A DNA stretch of 64,000 nucleotides, taken from positions 17,055,001 to 17,119,000 of the forward strand of contig OU612066.1 of NCBI GenBank assembly GCA_914767715.1, read 5' to 3'. The notes beneath the pieces are model-generated. The model saw only the letters and a program-made list of their open reading frames with translations, did no database searches and was not told where the DNA came from. A program made the position numbers and the translations under genes. Position 1 is the first letter of the stretch; each line of letters begins with the position of its first letter. Shown here piece after piece: positions 1 through 12,100 of this stretch. Source of the stretch: Membranipora membranacea. Taxonomy: Eukaryota; Bryozoa; Gymnolaemata; Cheilostomatida; Membraniporidae.

Positions 1-120
1 GCTTGGTTTATTATTTGCTTTTGCATTACGATAGTATGTGTAGATTTTAAAGTCTTTTTGTCCGATTCAGAAACTGAATCTGAGAGTGAAGAAACATGGA
101 GAATACCATTACACAACTGA
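1..120 (+). CDS. possible terminal exon of an upstream gene (partial)
   Basis: An open frame ends in TGA at 118-120 and encodes an acidic Ser/Glu/Asp tail (SDSETESESEETW, then RIPLHN). A splice acceptor could lie at the TAG near position 41. The acidic serine-rich tail is typical of a protein C-terminus, but only about 25 codons are visible and the rest of the gene lies outside the window. No family can be named. Chance translation is a real alternative. Confidence 0.3.
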   Translation, partial: AWFIICFCITIVCVDFKVFLSDSETESESEETWRIPLHN

Positions 121-2156
121 TAAATCTTCCTGCCTTCTTACCGACAGTACCTCTGTAATAACTTTCTCACAAATCACACCTTCGGCACGTTGAAAAAATA
201 TGATCAGCCAGTGGATGTAGTGTATAGAAAGTGTTGGCCTAGGATACCACCAATGAACTAAATACCACCCTTAAAGGGCAACCAGGTTTAATAATTTTTA
301 GAATGTCTGGAGAAGCTAAAGGAGCTGCCAAATTGTGATTATGAGTATTCACTGGAACCAGGGAGGGTGGGATGTACCCACCCTCCCACCCTCCCTGCTG
401 GAACGGAGTTACAAGAACTGTATTTATTTGCCTTTGGAAGAAGTTGTCCCCTGCCAGCAGTGGAGAAGACAACCTTATACCTTTGACATTGTTTTACACC
501 AGAGGCCTTGGGACGAACTAGACTGAAACAACAGTCTCTATCTTTGTGCTCGGCCCGTCGGGAGTGGTAGCAGGCCTGTTGTTTCAGTCTAGGGACGAAC
601 TCCTTGGAAGACTAACTGGTTGGTGGGCATTCCATATGTCAGTATGTATATCAAACTTTTTAGTTTGCCCAATGCTCACAAAAAAAGCCATTGTCAAATT
701 ATTAAAAATAGCGGCTGAATTTCCCATTTTTATTCACCTATCACAGAGTAAGAACCATAAGGTTACCAGTTCTCTTGATAATACATTGTTTCTTATAACC
801 TACAGTCATTCACCATTACTGAGTACGAGGTGTACAGCCAGTGCTTCTTTGCTGGTATCTAATCTGTACTAAATATGTCTTAGTTGTGTGCATATTATAT
901 TTAATCAGGGCATGAGGAAGTCAAGACGCCTTAAACAAATCAATTCCCAGATTAGTAAAATTATTCACATCGATAGATAGCATGTTGAATAATGGAAATT
1001 TGTTGACACATAAGTTACAATGCAATTAGACATTGAATAAAATAACAGTTTGCAGAGGGTTTCAGGTCAGCGAGTTACCATCCGATCTACAGATATTTTA
1101 ATATCTGATGAAAATATATTTTTGAACTCAACCCATACTGACTCTCGTGATCTGACTGGGCATGTAGATCACTGATAAACTAGGCTATCATTACCACAAA
1201 GCAGGTGTCGTAAGGCTAAGTATGCATCATGCGTGACTTGAATTCTGCGCATGTGCAAGAACAATGAGTTTAGTTTGGGTTCTGAATGCAACTTTGGAAA
1301 GGGGAAATGGGATATCCCCTGCATAAACAGTCAATCAAAAGCAGCTAATAATGACAAGAGAGGATAACTATTAATAACAAATCCGCACGCTTTGGGGAGT
1401 ATGTCACCAGAGCAGGTAGCCACTCAGATGGCTTCGGAATTCCGAGACTCAATTTTGCAGAGATCAGCTCATGCCCAGAGCTGAGCATGCGCAGAATGAA
1501 CTCAACCTCAATCAGGCATAATTTCCAAAAAACCTCCCGCCTGTTTCTCAGGCTAAATGCTGATGACTGATGACAGATGACTGATGAGGGCTTCCTTGTG
1601 GGGTAGTTACAGGTAAATCAAATCACAATTTCTCGCTTGTTTCCATAAGTGATTGAGTCAATCGTTGTCGACTTTGCCTAGCCATGCTTTATCTCGATTT
1701 AATCATGCAAAATCTAATCTTTATATTGAGATTAATTTGTCTGGATATGCTGCTCCGTGACCTCTGGATTAGAAAGTCAGAGCAATTATAATTTCTGATA
1801 TTATAGGTTAAATAGTGCACCCCTCTCCTTTAACAACAACAATGATATTGGATCAATGCCTAATGCCCTTCTAATACCTACTTAATCATTCAATGTATGT
1901 CTAAATCAAATATTCAGTTTCTAAGGATTAAGTGACAATGCAAAGAGGGTTTACTTTGTCTCACACAAAAGGTCTGTTTATATTTGAAAAGGGAAAGTTG
2001 ATTGATACATCAAATAAAATGATCATGATCAATGTGTGCATTGGTTATGAATTATTGAATTGGATAAAATAACAGCAGCGCTTGTCACTGATAACAGCTA
2101 TTACTATTCAATCAGTACTCAGCTAAGCGGGACGTTTATTAGGAGTAAAGGATGTG
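121..2156. other. intergenic region upstream of the first complete gene
   Basis: No coding exon was recognised here. It holds a 73-bp palindromic element (519-591), two inverted copies of an NRF1-like GCGCATGYGC motif near 1242-1256 and 1485-1497, a short GATGACTGAT-type repeat near 1560-1590, and otherwise AT-rich unique-looking sequence. The 3' part should contain the promoter and 5' UTR of the gene starting at 2157; no clear TATA box was seen. Confidence 0.5.
519..591. mobile_element. 73-bp palindromic mini-element with 9-bp target duplication
   Basis: Perfect 16-bp terminal inverted repeats, TAGACTGAAACAACAG at 519-534 and its complement at 576-591, enclose about 40 bp. The flanks are an exact 9-bp direct repeat GGGACGAAC (510-518 and 592-600). 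This is the signature of a cut-and-paste insertion too small to code for anything. Nine-bp duplications are typical of Mutator-like transposases, but the family is not assigned. Confidence 0.75.
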
Positions 2157-5100
2157 ATGGGGAAACCAAACGCTCTAGAGTCGAGGGATATCATCAACAG
2201 CAAACTAGCCAAGGTAAGGTTGTCATATCAATGATGTTGCCGTCATTGTTCAAGAAGGGTGAGGAGTTAAACGGTGCCAATCAGGGAGAAATCTCCCTGT
2301 GCCAATCAAACAATCATAACCATATCATTTGGCAATGGCACATAATGGATTGATGTTTCCCAAAAGGGATATGGGGAATGCAAAGCATATAAGTTACTTG
2401 CTCTGGTGCTTGTATAATCCTGACACCGCATTTCTGCAGGTGTGCTGCTTGCCTCAGATACCAGGTTGAAACAAAGTTGTTGAACTCCCTCTTGTCGCAG
2501 TGCCAGTTAAAATGAAAAGGTCTTGTTACGAGCCACCGCAACTCTTTGGATATGCTGTAACATGGGTAGAAGATATGTGGATATATGGTACACCAGCAAG
2601 ACTAATTTTCTAACTCCCTTCAGCATCGACTGATCCAGATGAATGTGGAACACATCTACACTTTATTTCCAGGTTCTGTTGGATGACAACAAATTCCCAG
2701 ACAGAAGTTTAAAGATCAAAGTTCACAAAATAGACTCAGATCTGAGAAGGCAGCAGGCCCTGCTTGACAATGAACAGCGGATATTCAAAAAACAAGGACT
2801 CTTATATAACTTTGAGCCGACCATGGTGGTCGAGAGGCCAGCCTCACCACAGAAATTTGTTGAGCAGTGTGAAGATACCGAGATGAACACTCCGCACTAC
2901 ATGACAGGTAGGGCCTCACATTACAGGTAGAGTCTGTAATATATGAAAGGTAGAGTCTGTAATAGATGAAAGATAGGGCTCTGACATGACATGCCACGTT
3001 TTATGACAAGTAGGGCAAGGGGTAGGCATCACAATGTTATCATCTATCATTTAATCCAGTTCCAGGAGCGTAACGGCTTTGAAGATGAAATACATGAATT
3101 TTTACATTAGCAACCTGGAAATATCTTGCTCTCTGTTCCTCTCACAAATTTGATCAGATCATGTCTGTCCCTAGTGTCCTACTTGCAGCTACTTTTGTTA
3201 GTTGCTACAGGGGAAACAATTCCGAATGCAGCAATTCGGATCGATCTTGATTTATGGATAACAATAGGGTCACTACTAGAAATTTTGTTTTTGGGAAATG
3301 AGGCTAATTTCAAAATAAAACAATTATTGTTGAGTCAGGTTAACCTTTGCATTCAGCTCGTAAAGATAATTTCAGTTTTTAGTGACATTACGTTACGTTA
3401 CGTTATTTTCAGTTGAACTTAGAAATCTTAATTGTGGTGTGTGTAACTGTATGTACAATGGTACCAACAAACACAGAAAAAACTGATGGGTAGTTAGGCG
3501 GTGGAATCGATGAGAGGGTCTTTGGGACACCTTGGAAGCTTACTGTAGTTCGAGGTCAAGCTACATTGTTTTAGCCGACTAGCCGAGAAATGATATATCT
3601 ATACTTTATATATTCACCGACCAATGTATCACGACGAATGCGGCCGTTATACAGCTAAGACTTTCAGCATGTAACGCAGTTATTCTGTATTTGCAGGTTT
3701 AGAAAGAAACAAAGCTCAGGTGTACATAGCTATGCCAACAGTAGATGCCTTCAAGGTACAAAAGAAACGCAAGAGAAATCTATGGGAAAATAAATACACA
3801 GAAAAAGATATCAATGAGAAATTCAGGAGTATTGTACTGAAGTCGCCTCCCCTGACAGATGATGAGCACTTTGATTTGGATAAAGGATGGACTGTATACA
3901 GGTTTGTTCTAGTTTCAAGTTAATTATTCCTTATGTGAAAACGCAGACTAGATTTCTCAGCATTATGATGTTTAATTACGATAACGGATATAATACAAGT
4001 TTTTATTCGATAATATGCCAGTGTTGTAGGGTAGGGTAAACCATAGGACTACTGCATGTCCAGACTTTGGGCCTGAAGTCAGGAAATGCAGTAGTCCTAT
4101 GGGGTAAACTATTCTTGCAGTGACCGCTGTATTGTAGACTGCTTGCACTCAAATATGCCACTAAAGAAACATTGCCCTGAATAACCTGACGATAGATGAT
4201 AAAACACTTGAAAATTCTCTCAAACTTCCTTGAAAACAGTCACATAACAATGAACGACAAAAATCATTATCTGCCAAACTGAGTACACACCACTAACGCT
4301 GTCTAAGTTGAAAAGATTACTTTGATTTCAGCAATCACGTAAACCAGCGATAATATACAGAGATATCTATAAATCAGACTGTGCTCTTTCCCCTTGAATT
4401 TTGCTTGCCCATCATCTCAAAAATATGTATTATTCCCATCAAACCAATGAGCAGGGGCATTAATGGGCATCACAAGAACATTCCCAGAATGCAATTTTAG
4501 GCCCTGAATATCTAGGATGAATCAAATCATGCTTTTCATGGTGGTTTTCATCAGAATTACACTGCACTCTATAGCACAAGCACAATTAATGAGAGAAATA
4601 CATTGTCATCAATTGGCTCAGCTAGACATAGTTCCAGTATGATGCTTTGTTAATTGACAATAGTTTCACTGCTATATTTTTGAAACTTAGGAAATTATTG
4701 CCTTTCTCATGTAATTTCCTTACTTGGGAAAAGGAAGGAAGGATCATGTAATCACTTTCTCTAAATGAAGTAATGAATTCCCATGGTAAGAGTCTCTTAG
4801 AGTGGCTTGAATGACCTTGCACCAGGGAAGGTTCTAGAATCAATATACGTTCGATCGAAATCCTCAATGTTGGATAAATGCATTGTCAGGTTTCCAAGGA
4901 CTGATCAAAGTGATGACACCAAGCAATATACCCAGTCATTCTGAATACGGAAATGTAAATACCCACAATGACCCTATCTTTCTGTTTAGCCTTTGGTGAC
5001 ATACTGAGGGGGGGGGGGGGGTTATGCATTGACTGATCAGAGTTTATTCCATCTTGGAGGGATTTTTAATTGATCAAATTTCAATGAACTAGTTATGCAG

Positions 5101-6070
5101 ACAGATCTGATTTTTAACACGGCCTGCTGCCAATAGACTAAGGCTTTATAACATGAGGGTATTGAGACCCCCATTAAGAATTATCCAGGCAGCATTAATT
5201 TATCTGTAAATTGCACTCAATGTACCTCAAATGTTTGTTTTTAATTTCACCTGTTAGAATTCATGAATTCTTTGTCGAGCTTTAACTTATGTAATTGCTT
5301 CAATGCTTTTCACAAAGCATAACACTTGCTTCACTTTGCCCAGCACCTACAAGATGCCCTCACATAGGTATCATGTGGCTGTTATTCATTCATACAAGCT
5401 AAGTTGGAAAATATTCAAAACTATTGAACCAAGATGTATATGTGGAAAGAATTTTGGGGCATGGCCACGGTTGAAGCAGGATCTGCCATAGCCTGTCTTG
5501 AGAAGCTTTGTTCTCCACACCCTCCCTCCTACCCCAACCCCGATACCCCAACATCCCAACCGAACTGATTGGCAAGAAAGCCTAGATCTGCCTGAAAATG
5601 ACAAAAAATATTGTAAGGTAAGACAACTTGCCTTTGATGTGTTTGTTTTTACACCTCGTTTCATAACTTTATTTACCAAATAACTCTTAAGCTTATCAGA
5701 ATGTATTTATGTTTCTCATTCTAGACCGATAAGTCGCATGGAGGAGGCAATAAGGCAAACTCTAAAAGAACGCAAAGCAGAACGACAAAGACTAGCAAGA
5801 TCAGTAAAAGTAGTCAAACCTGCTGATTCGTCTGTGTTTCTAACAGAAGTACAGCCTCATTCAGCTAGGAAGGGTCGGCGTAACACCCGCTTTTCAAGCA
5901 CACTCAGTGCAAATCACATTCCAAAGGCACGAACTCCGAGTTCTTCTGTGCTACTTAGAGCAAGAAAGGAGCCTGTGGAATCAGTCCTGTTTGATAAAGA
6001 AAAATTAGAAGACTTTGATAAAATGAGAGACCGGCAGCGCTCTCATTATCATAGATATAGTATGAGGTAG
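2157..6070 (+). CDS. uncharacterised basic coiled-coil-like protein, 4 exons, 280 aa
   Basis: Four exons join in frame: 2157-2213, 2673-2907, 3697-3901 and 5725-6070 (phases 0, 1, 2; 843 nt with the TAG stop). Every intron is GT-AG. The start chosen is the ATG at 2157 (MGKPNALESRDIINSKLAK), just before a strong GTAAGG donor. The protein is highly charged, with a helical Lys/Arg/Gln/Glu-rich stretch around residues 25-50 (KIKVHKIDSDLRRQQALL), a basic cluster KKRKRNLW in exon 3, and a basic helix EAIRQTLKERKAERQRLA early in exon 4. No catalytic motif, signal peptide or membrane segment is seen. I do not recognise the family; a nuclear or cytoskeletal protein would be consistent, but that is only a guess. 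A 60-bp palindromic element sits in intron 3. The gene runs convergently towards nucleotidyltransferase gene A. Confidence 0.7.
4042..4101. mobile_element. 60-bp palindromic mini-element with 8-bp target duplication
   Basis: Terminal inverted repeats CATAGGACTACTGCAT (from 4042) and the complementary ATGCAGTAGTCCTATG (to 4101) are flanked by an exact direct repeat GGGTAAAC (4034-4041 and 4102-4109). It lies in intron 3 of the gene at 2157-6070. Short non-autonomous DNA element; the sequence differs from the other palindromes in the window. Confidence 0.7.
5008..5021. repeat. poly-G run
   Basis: An uninterrupted run of 14 G lies in intron 3 of the first complete gene. Simple low-complexity tract. 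Confidence 0.9.
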
Positions 6071-7100
6071 CACTAGTACTAGACAACGCATGCGTTTTTA
6101 GGAGGACCATAGGGATTATGATGTTAACATTTGTGGCTCTTTGATTTCAGGTGATCGCCTAAGCTAAACATTGTTGGAGACCCATTAACTAATTCTTAGC
6201 TTGAAATATATTCTGTATAGGTTTCGACAATTTGTAGTTGTTCTAATTTTGACATATTTTCATACTCGATGCGGAGGCAACAATATAAAATTCCAGAGCA
6301 TTGCCAATGTCTGAAGCAGGTTCTATAATGGCAGTTTTACATGACTTAACATGAGTGGTTTTTCTACCTGAGGCGGTTTTTGTTTGCGCTCACAATAATA
6401 ACTTTGAAATACAGGCGGAATACAACAAACCCGGGTGTGGTAACTGGTGTTCCCTTAAATTACCTCGTGGACCAAGCCTGTGGCCATGTTAATGGATCAC
6501 AATTATAATGAAATACACAATACCCGCCTAACCTACTGGCCTGAACAGTTTAATTGGTACTGTTGCTCCATATTTTACTGCTAGCAAAGAGAATCAATTC
6601 AAGCTGATTTCTGGCATTTGGGGATGGATGTGCCCTGCTATCCCCCTATGCTAATCCTCCAGGGACTGAAAGTACATATGCTCCAAATGACAATGTTTTA
6701 TCGATCGTATCGTATCGATAAGTGACAAGTCATACAGCATTATGGCTCAGGGAGTTTAGGAATCATTGATGGCATGAAAAATAAATTTCTAAAGGCTGCC
6801 CCTCTTTGTGAAGGTTGTATCCGGCTGAAAAATGGTCAATATTCAATTCAGCAATGTCCGTCAAACCAGGGAGGTTGGGACTCTCTCCATGGTTAAACAC
6901 AGGAAAGAGAGTTTACTGGTATCACAAAGGTTTTCCTCTCTTTTCTAATGAGGGCAAAACTCCGAAATATGCATTGATACCGATTGCTATTATCAGGGAA
7001 ATTGCTGTGATAATAAGTTCTCAATTAGAACTGTTCTGTATAGTAATCCATTAAGACAAGACTTAGCAATTGATAGCTTTACATAGTTTTTTATGAAACT
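6071..7100. other. 3' flank and left part of duplicated block, copy A
   Basis: No gene is seen. From about 6262 the sequence matches 31645 onward (shared runs such as GAGCATTGCCAATGTCT and TGTGGTAACTGGTGTTC), and 6815-6970 matches 32046-32200 (AGCAATGTCCGTCAAACCAG). This marks the left end of a duplicated genomic block. The match is diverged, with indels. Confidence 0.75.
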
Positions 7101-7104
7101 GCTG

Positions 7105-8232
7105 CTTTAGAACATCAGCTTTATGACTATCATAGGAAGCCAGATCTAAACCTTCGTGATTATGAGGAACTGAACTGTATTAACTTGTTTCGAAAAGAGC
7201 GTCTTGAAATGATGACCGTCGCCGATTCTGATTCTGACATTGGCTGAATTGGGTTTCATCTACCACAAAAGAGGAATGTCACAATTAGCTATCAGCTATG
7301 TTGAAAAAGCTTTCACCCTGACACAAAATCTGCATGGTGAGAATGGCCTGAACCTTGAAACAGGGGCGTATATTCTAAAAAATTTCACTCACTGACTTTT
7401 CAGAGATGAGCATAATAATCGGGCGCAGCCCGATCCACACGCCGTTGGCGTGGCGGGGAGGGTGTGGGAGGGGCGCTTAATCGCCCTCCCACCACGGAAA
7501 CTTTTGCATATCGGTAGCAAAATAGTGCAAGCAGAGAGGTATTTCAATAGCTCACTGAGCTGTTGGGTACTTTCAGAAAACAACTCAATAGCAGTAGAAG
7601 ATTACGGTAAAAATGCTCCAGTTATAAAGCACCCATTTGAAAAAAAAATGACCTTGATGGGATTTCGAACCCACAACAAACTTATTCCAGTGATTATAAG
7701 GCAGACGCTCTACACACTGAGCTATTCAGCCACTCACGGAAATCCGTGGGCCGTGAGTGCTAATATACGCCACTGCCTTGAAATGATCTCAGCATCTGAA
7801 CTGCTGCTTAGCATAGCTCACAAAAAAAGATTCAAATAAGGAGATGTCAAATCATTTCGCCAGAAAATACCTTGATATGTGCGAACGATTCTATGCAGGG
7901 GAACATAGAGCCACTGCTATAGCCTTAAATAACATTGGCCTAACCTTTATTGAGTTAGAGCAATACAATGACACATAGAAGAACTTTGACAGAGCAATCG
8001 AGATGCTTTGGTCCCTGCGTCCCTGCGCCTCTGCGATACCAAATCAATGCCCAATTTCCTAAGCAGTAGTCGAAGTTGATGTTATCTAAAGATGGGTAGT
8101 TTTGAGAAAGCACTTCAGGATTGTGAGAATTCAACACGTATGTATGAAAAGATCAACTCCAACCATAGGGAATTATCTGTGTTAAAGAAAGCTCGAAAAG
8201 AAATTTTAAGAAGCATAGAAGATTTTATGTGA
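7105..8232 (+). pseudogene. broken TPR-repeat gene
   Basis: Reading + in shifting frames gives three stretches of TPR-like sequence. Around 7240-7395 it is ELGFIYHKRGMSQLAISYVE. Around 7840-8010 it includes ALNNIGLTFIELEQYNDT followed by a stop and then KNFDRAIEML. Around 8093-8232 it is GSFEKALQDCENSTRMYEKI ending in a stop. They show the alternating small and aromatic residues of kinesin-light-chain-type TPRs. In-frame stops and frame changes separate them, and about 450 bp containing a tRNA-like sequence splits the first from the second. No matching tract was found in copy B. It may be a decayed relative of the neighbouring TPR proteins, but it is not close in sequence. Confidence 0.55.
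7649..7735 (-). repeat. tRNA-like sequence (tRNA pseudogene or SINE head)
   Basis: On the minus strand there is a D-arm/A-box (TAGCTCAGTGTGTAGAGC), an anticodon-loop-like CTTATAA, and a T-arm/B-box (GGGTTCGAAATCCC). The acceptor strands (GGCTGAA against TCAAGGT) pair poorly, so a working tRNA is unlikely. It sits inside the broken TPR gene on the opposite strand. Confidence 0.45.
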
Positions 8233-9180
8233 AACACTTTCATGATAATTGAATATATTTTGTGATTGGGTTGTGTTACACAAAAAACTTTTCCAGAAGG
8301 TCAGAGGAAATGAATAATTTTTTTTGGAATATTTGAGTGTTTATCAGCCAATGTTTACAAATTACTTTTGTCTCTTTTTGGTAGCAGCCACCACTTTGGG
8401 TTATATGAAAAGCCACTTGCCATAAAACCTGAAGTAGGCCGGTGAACACAGTCATCAATTTTAATTTATTTATTACTATTTAGAATTAATTAAAGCCTGG
8501 GTAAGATAGATAAATTTTCTGCTTCAGGAAAGCGAATCTTTGTTGAAAACAGAATGGGAGTCGTCCCATGACAACAAGAGAGTAGGCAACTCCTTATACT
8601 TTATATATTTCATTTGCACTTACTAGACTCCCTGCTAGACTGCATTGGACCATTTGGACCCGGTGAATGTACAGACAGTGTGGTATTCGAATGTGCTCAT
8701 TACCATAAATAATCACTTATATTACTATGTTGATGGATGTGGCTTGAGGTGCTCATGATACTTAAGAATATAGGAGGGGCTTTGAAGGATAGCGTAGTTA
8801 TCAGTGATATTTACCATCATTATCACTGCAACTGCAACAAGTCATATTGACAGAGATTTGTTGGTTCATCTTTCCATTCTAACAGCAAATGTTCTTGGCA
8901 TTCACAATCCGTGATTATATTTGTTGTTGTGGACCTGGGATAACGTTGCTCATCGGTTATCTCACGGGATCATTACTTGTAATTTAGTAGTTTAATTGAC
9001 ATTAACTTTACACATACGCTAGCTGCAGTTTTTTTTGTGGAACTATGCAACGGGTATATCAAATAACAACTGAACGACAAAATGAGCATTTATTATCTTT
9101 AAATTGTCCATTAGTAATGATTTAAAAGTAGGTCACTAAGCTTCCAGAAAATGGTTTTACAGACAAAAGTTCTTTGTAAG
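8233..9180. other. spacer between TPR pseudogene and gene A
   Basis: No gene is seen. The stretch around 8555-8860 is a diverged match to 32485-32700 (shared GTAGGCAACTCCT and GCTTTGAAGGATAGC), part of the duplicated block. 9121-9180 matches the 3' flank of gene B (GCTTCCAGAAAATGGTT). Confidence 0.6.
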
Positions 9181-12100
9181 CTAACATATCACACAGCTTT
9201 TTGTCTTGTGTCTCATGTGTCTTGGATTCTTTTGCACTGATACATTGCTGATAGCAGCTATTGGAGCTAAAGGTTGCGATATCGATGTGTGAGCCTGAAT
9301 GCGAGATTCATCTGTCGTAGTATTGTACATCTCTGCTTCTAAGTGAGACTTTATTACAGCTACATTGAGGTGGTCAGGATCTACCAGCTCATACATACAA
9401 AGTGCCTCAGTAAGTCTACCTCGACCCGTTGCCTTCTTTTTGAGTTTTGACATGTACAAATAACCAAGGTTGAACAGCGTCTCAGCAACATCCAAACTGG
9501 GATCACCCTGTGAAATAGTTCTGTACACTCCAAGGGCTTCATGGTAGCAATCCTTTGCTTGGTGGTATTTTCCCATAGATACAAAATTGATTCCCAGATT
9601 GTTCAAGGTATTACCTGCGACAGGTACTACTGCTCCTTGGCCATACAGGTGACTGATTGATTCCATAGACTTCTGGTAATATGCAGTCGCTCTTGTATGC
9701 TTCCCTAATGCACTATATACATCACCCAAGGATATCAAGCAAGCAATAATGTTAGCTGACACATGTAGTATTGCATTCAGACGTGCATAAGGCGACAACA
9801 GTACAAAATTAGCCTGCTCGCAACGATAACTGGTGACTTTTAGTGGTTTACCACAATGTTCGAAGATCCCATCATGTGCTAACTGTAGTGCCTGCACCAA
9901 ATTCTTTTCTGCATCCTCGTACAAAGCGAGCTTTTTGAGGCCCTGACCTAATGAGAAGTACTCATCAACGGTTTTATCTTCTACTCGGCTAAGTATTTCC
10001 ACTGCTGTGTCATATTTACCAAGCCTATGGTAGCAGTCCGCTTTTCTTAGACTCTCATCGCTGATATTCTCGTCAGTCATGTGGCTATATAGATTAAGAG
10101 CTGTGTTGTACTGTGTACACCAATACAGTATTTCAGCTATCGTATTCATGGTATTATATTTGAGAGGAGCAGATGCTGATTGGATGCTAGGAAGCACTGC
10201 GCTCACAGGTTCGCATATGAGGTCAGGATATTTCTGTTTCAATGATGAGAGAGCTTGCGTAAATCTACCGCTGTAGTACATGGTTGTCAATTTAGACCAC
10301 CAGGGGTCTGTGTTAGTTTCTTGGAGTTGCAAAGACTCAATAGTAAAACCTTCCACTGCCAAGCATTCCTTCAACGGAGTCATCACAGAGCATATCTCAG
10401 AAAACAATCCGCAGGGTAAAAACCACCGACGTGCGATACGGCCATTTGCGGCTCGATGGTTCAGTTGAGGGCCTGACAAACTCTGCGTCACAGATATCCT
10501 ATCATCTTGCGAATCATGATGGAGGTAGGTGGCTAGTCGAATATAAGAACTAGCAGCGAGGAGGAATTTAAATGTGTTGCTTACATCATTTGACAGCTTT
10601 CCTTTCTCTGCTAAAGAATCAAGAGATTCCCATGATGAGTTCTGAACATAACCTGTTACTAAGCAGATGTCCAGTAGCATTATTGACGGAAATCGGTATA
10701 ACTCTTTCTTCACATCAGCGTTGAATCCTTTATGGAAGAGCTTGTCATCTGCTACAAATTTAAACTTTTCTGCATCAGCTCGTAGCATTTTTAAGTTTGC
10801 AGTCTTTCTCTCTTTGTTTTCAGTCATGCTAGAAATCATATTCTTAAAATCCTCCAACAAATTACCTCCATTTCTACGATGTGAATAAAATGATTTTGAG
10901 TAAGCAAGCATTGCTGTGAGGTCACCTCTCAATGACTGAATGGGGTCAGGATGTTCCAGAACCTCTCCATATATCCTTGCAAGTTCCCGTGCACTAACAA
11001 TGAAGTGGTTTTTTGAGGCTTTCGATCCGTTCCCAGTAGGTATATTTCCTGCCCCCTCCGACAAACCATCAATTTTAAATCCGTTCTTTGCAGTGTCCTC
11101 AAACCAGCCCTGTAGCTCGTCGATAGCCAAATGGGATAACTTTGTTTCAGCAAGATTGCCGATAAGGAAGTATGATGTCATGGCCAATTTCTCAAAGTAG
11201 CTCACTGCTGATGGTGTGCTTTCCTCCATAAGAAACAAGTACTCTAGGTCCGAATATGGAGTTGCCTCTCCTCGCGCTATTGAGCCTATGGCAACAGCTT
11301 CAAAATCACATGGAGGTTGACTGGTCAAAACAGAGACAGCATCCTCCATAATTTTGCCAGCAAATTTAATCATTGATTCAGAGCAGTTCAGCGAAATAGA
11401 TTTCACCATGTCACAAAAATCTTCTTTCACAGCTGTATCAATGGTTGGGTCTTCAAAAGCGCCAACCAAGTTGTCCATTTCAGCGATGTTTTTCCTGTAT
11501 CGCTGTCTTATAGCTTCCAGTTGGTCTACTAATGTCAATGTTATGGTTCTTTGATTAGTATAGCTCAAATTTGAGTTATCCCCCCAAAATTCTTGTTGCA
11601 GTCTGAAAGCCTTCTCCTTCCAGTGTTCATCATGTGGTTTCCTGGCTGATAATGAGTTGTATATTCCATGCGCCTACAACAAAAATGCCTCTATAGGATG
11701 TTGACCGTACAGCTCATCTTGCATTCATGATACAAAAACTCTCCTGTAGAATATGCACCACTTATACAGGATTACTACAAGAGATCAGGAAAGTGTTCTG
11801 ATGCAAGTCCTTATGATGCGTCTGCTTGTAAACAATTAGAGAATTTCATCCACACTAAGTAACTTTACCATTGCCTGAACAGTAAAGTGTTGTTCTATAC
11901 TGCTTGATTCTACATTTCAAAATTTGCAGCACAAAAACACCGGTAACTGTAAATTGCTGAATGGGCTGAAAGGACTGAACAGCTGACCAGCTGAACAGAA
12001 TTTCTCAGACCATTATTTGTTTGATCAAGGAGTTTGAACACTCTCTTTGTAACTCCCTGGTTTGATTCTTTACATAATTTGCTAATTTTGCATAAGCGTG

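Noticed and set aside
5498-5683. Extra exon in the gene at 2157-6070 (DWQESLDLPENDKKYCK)
   Set aside because: Its out-phase does not match the exon at 5725, whereas 3901 joins 5725 in frame directly.
7649-7735. Functional tRNA gene
   Set aside because: A- and B-boxes are present, but the acceptor stem pairs poorly and the anticodon stem is imperfect.
10280-11554. Several antisense ORFs over gene A (and the same over gene B at 34266-35540)
   Set aside because: They mirror the conserved nucleotidyltransferase frame on the other strand and carry no motif of their own.
11565-11568. Start of gene A at the MSYTNQ position
   Set aside because: The codon there is TTG, and the exon reads on for 35 codons to an acceptor that joins in phase with an ATG-bearing exon; gene B behaves identically.
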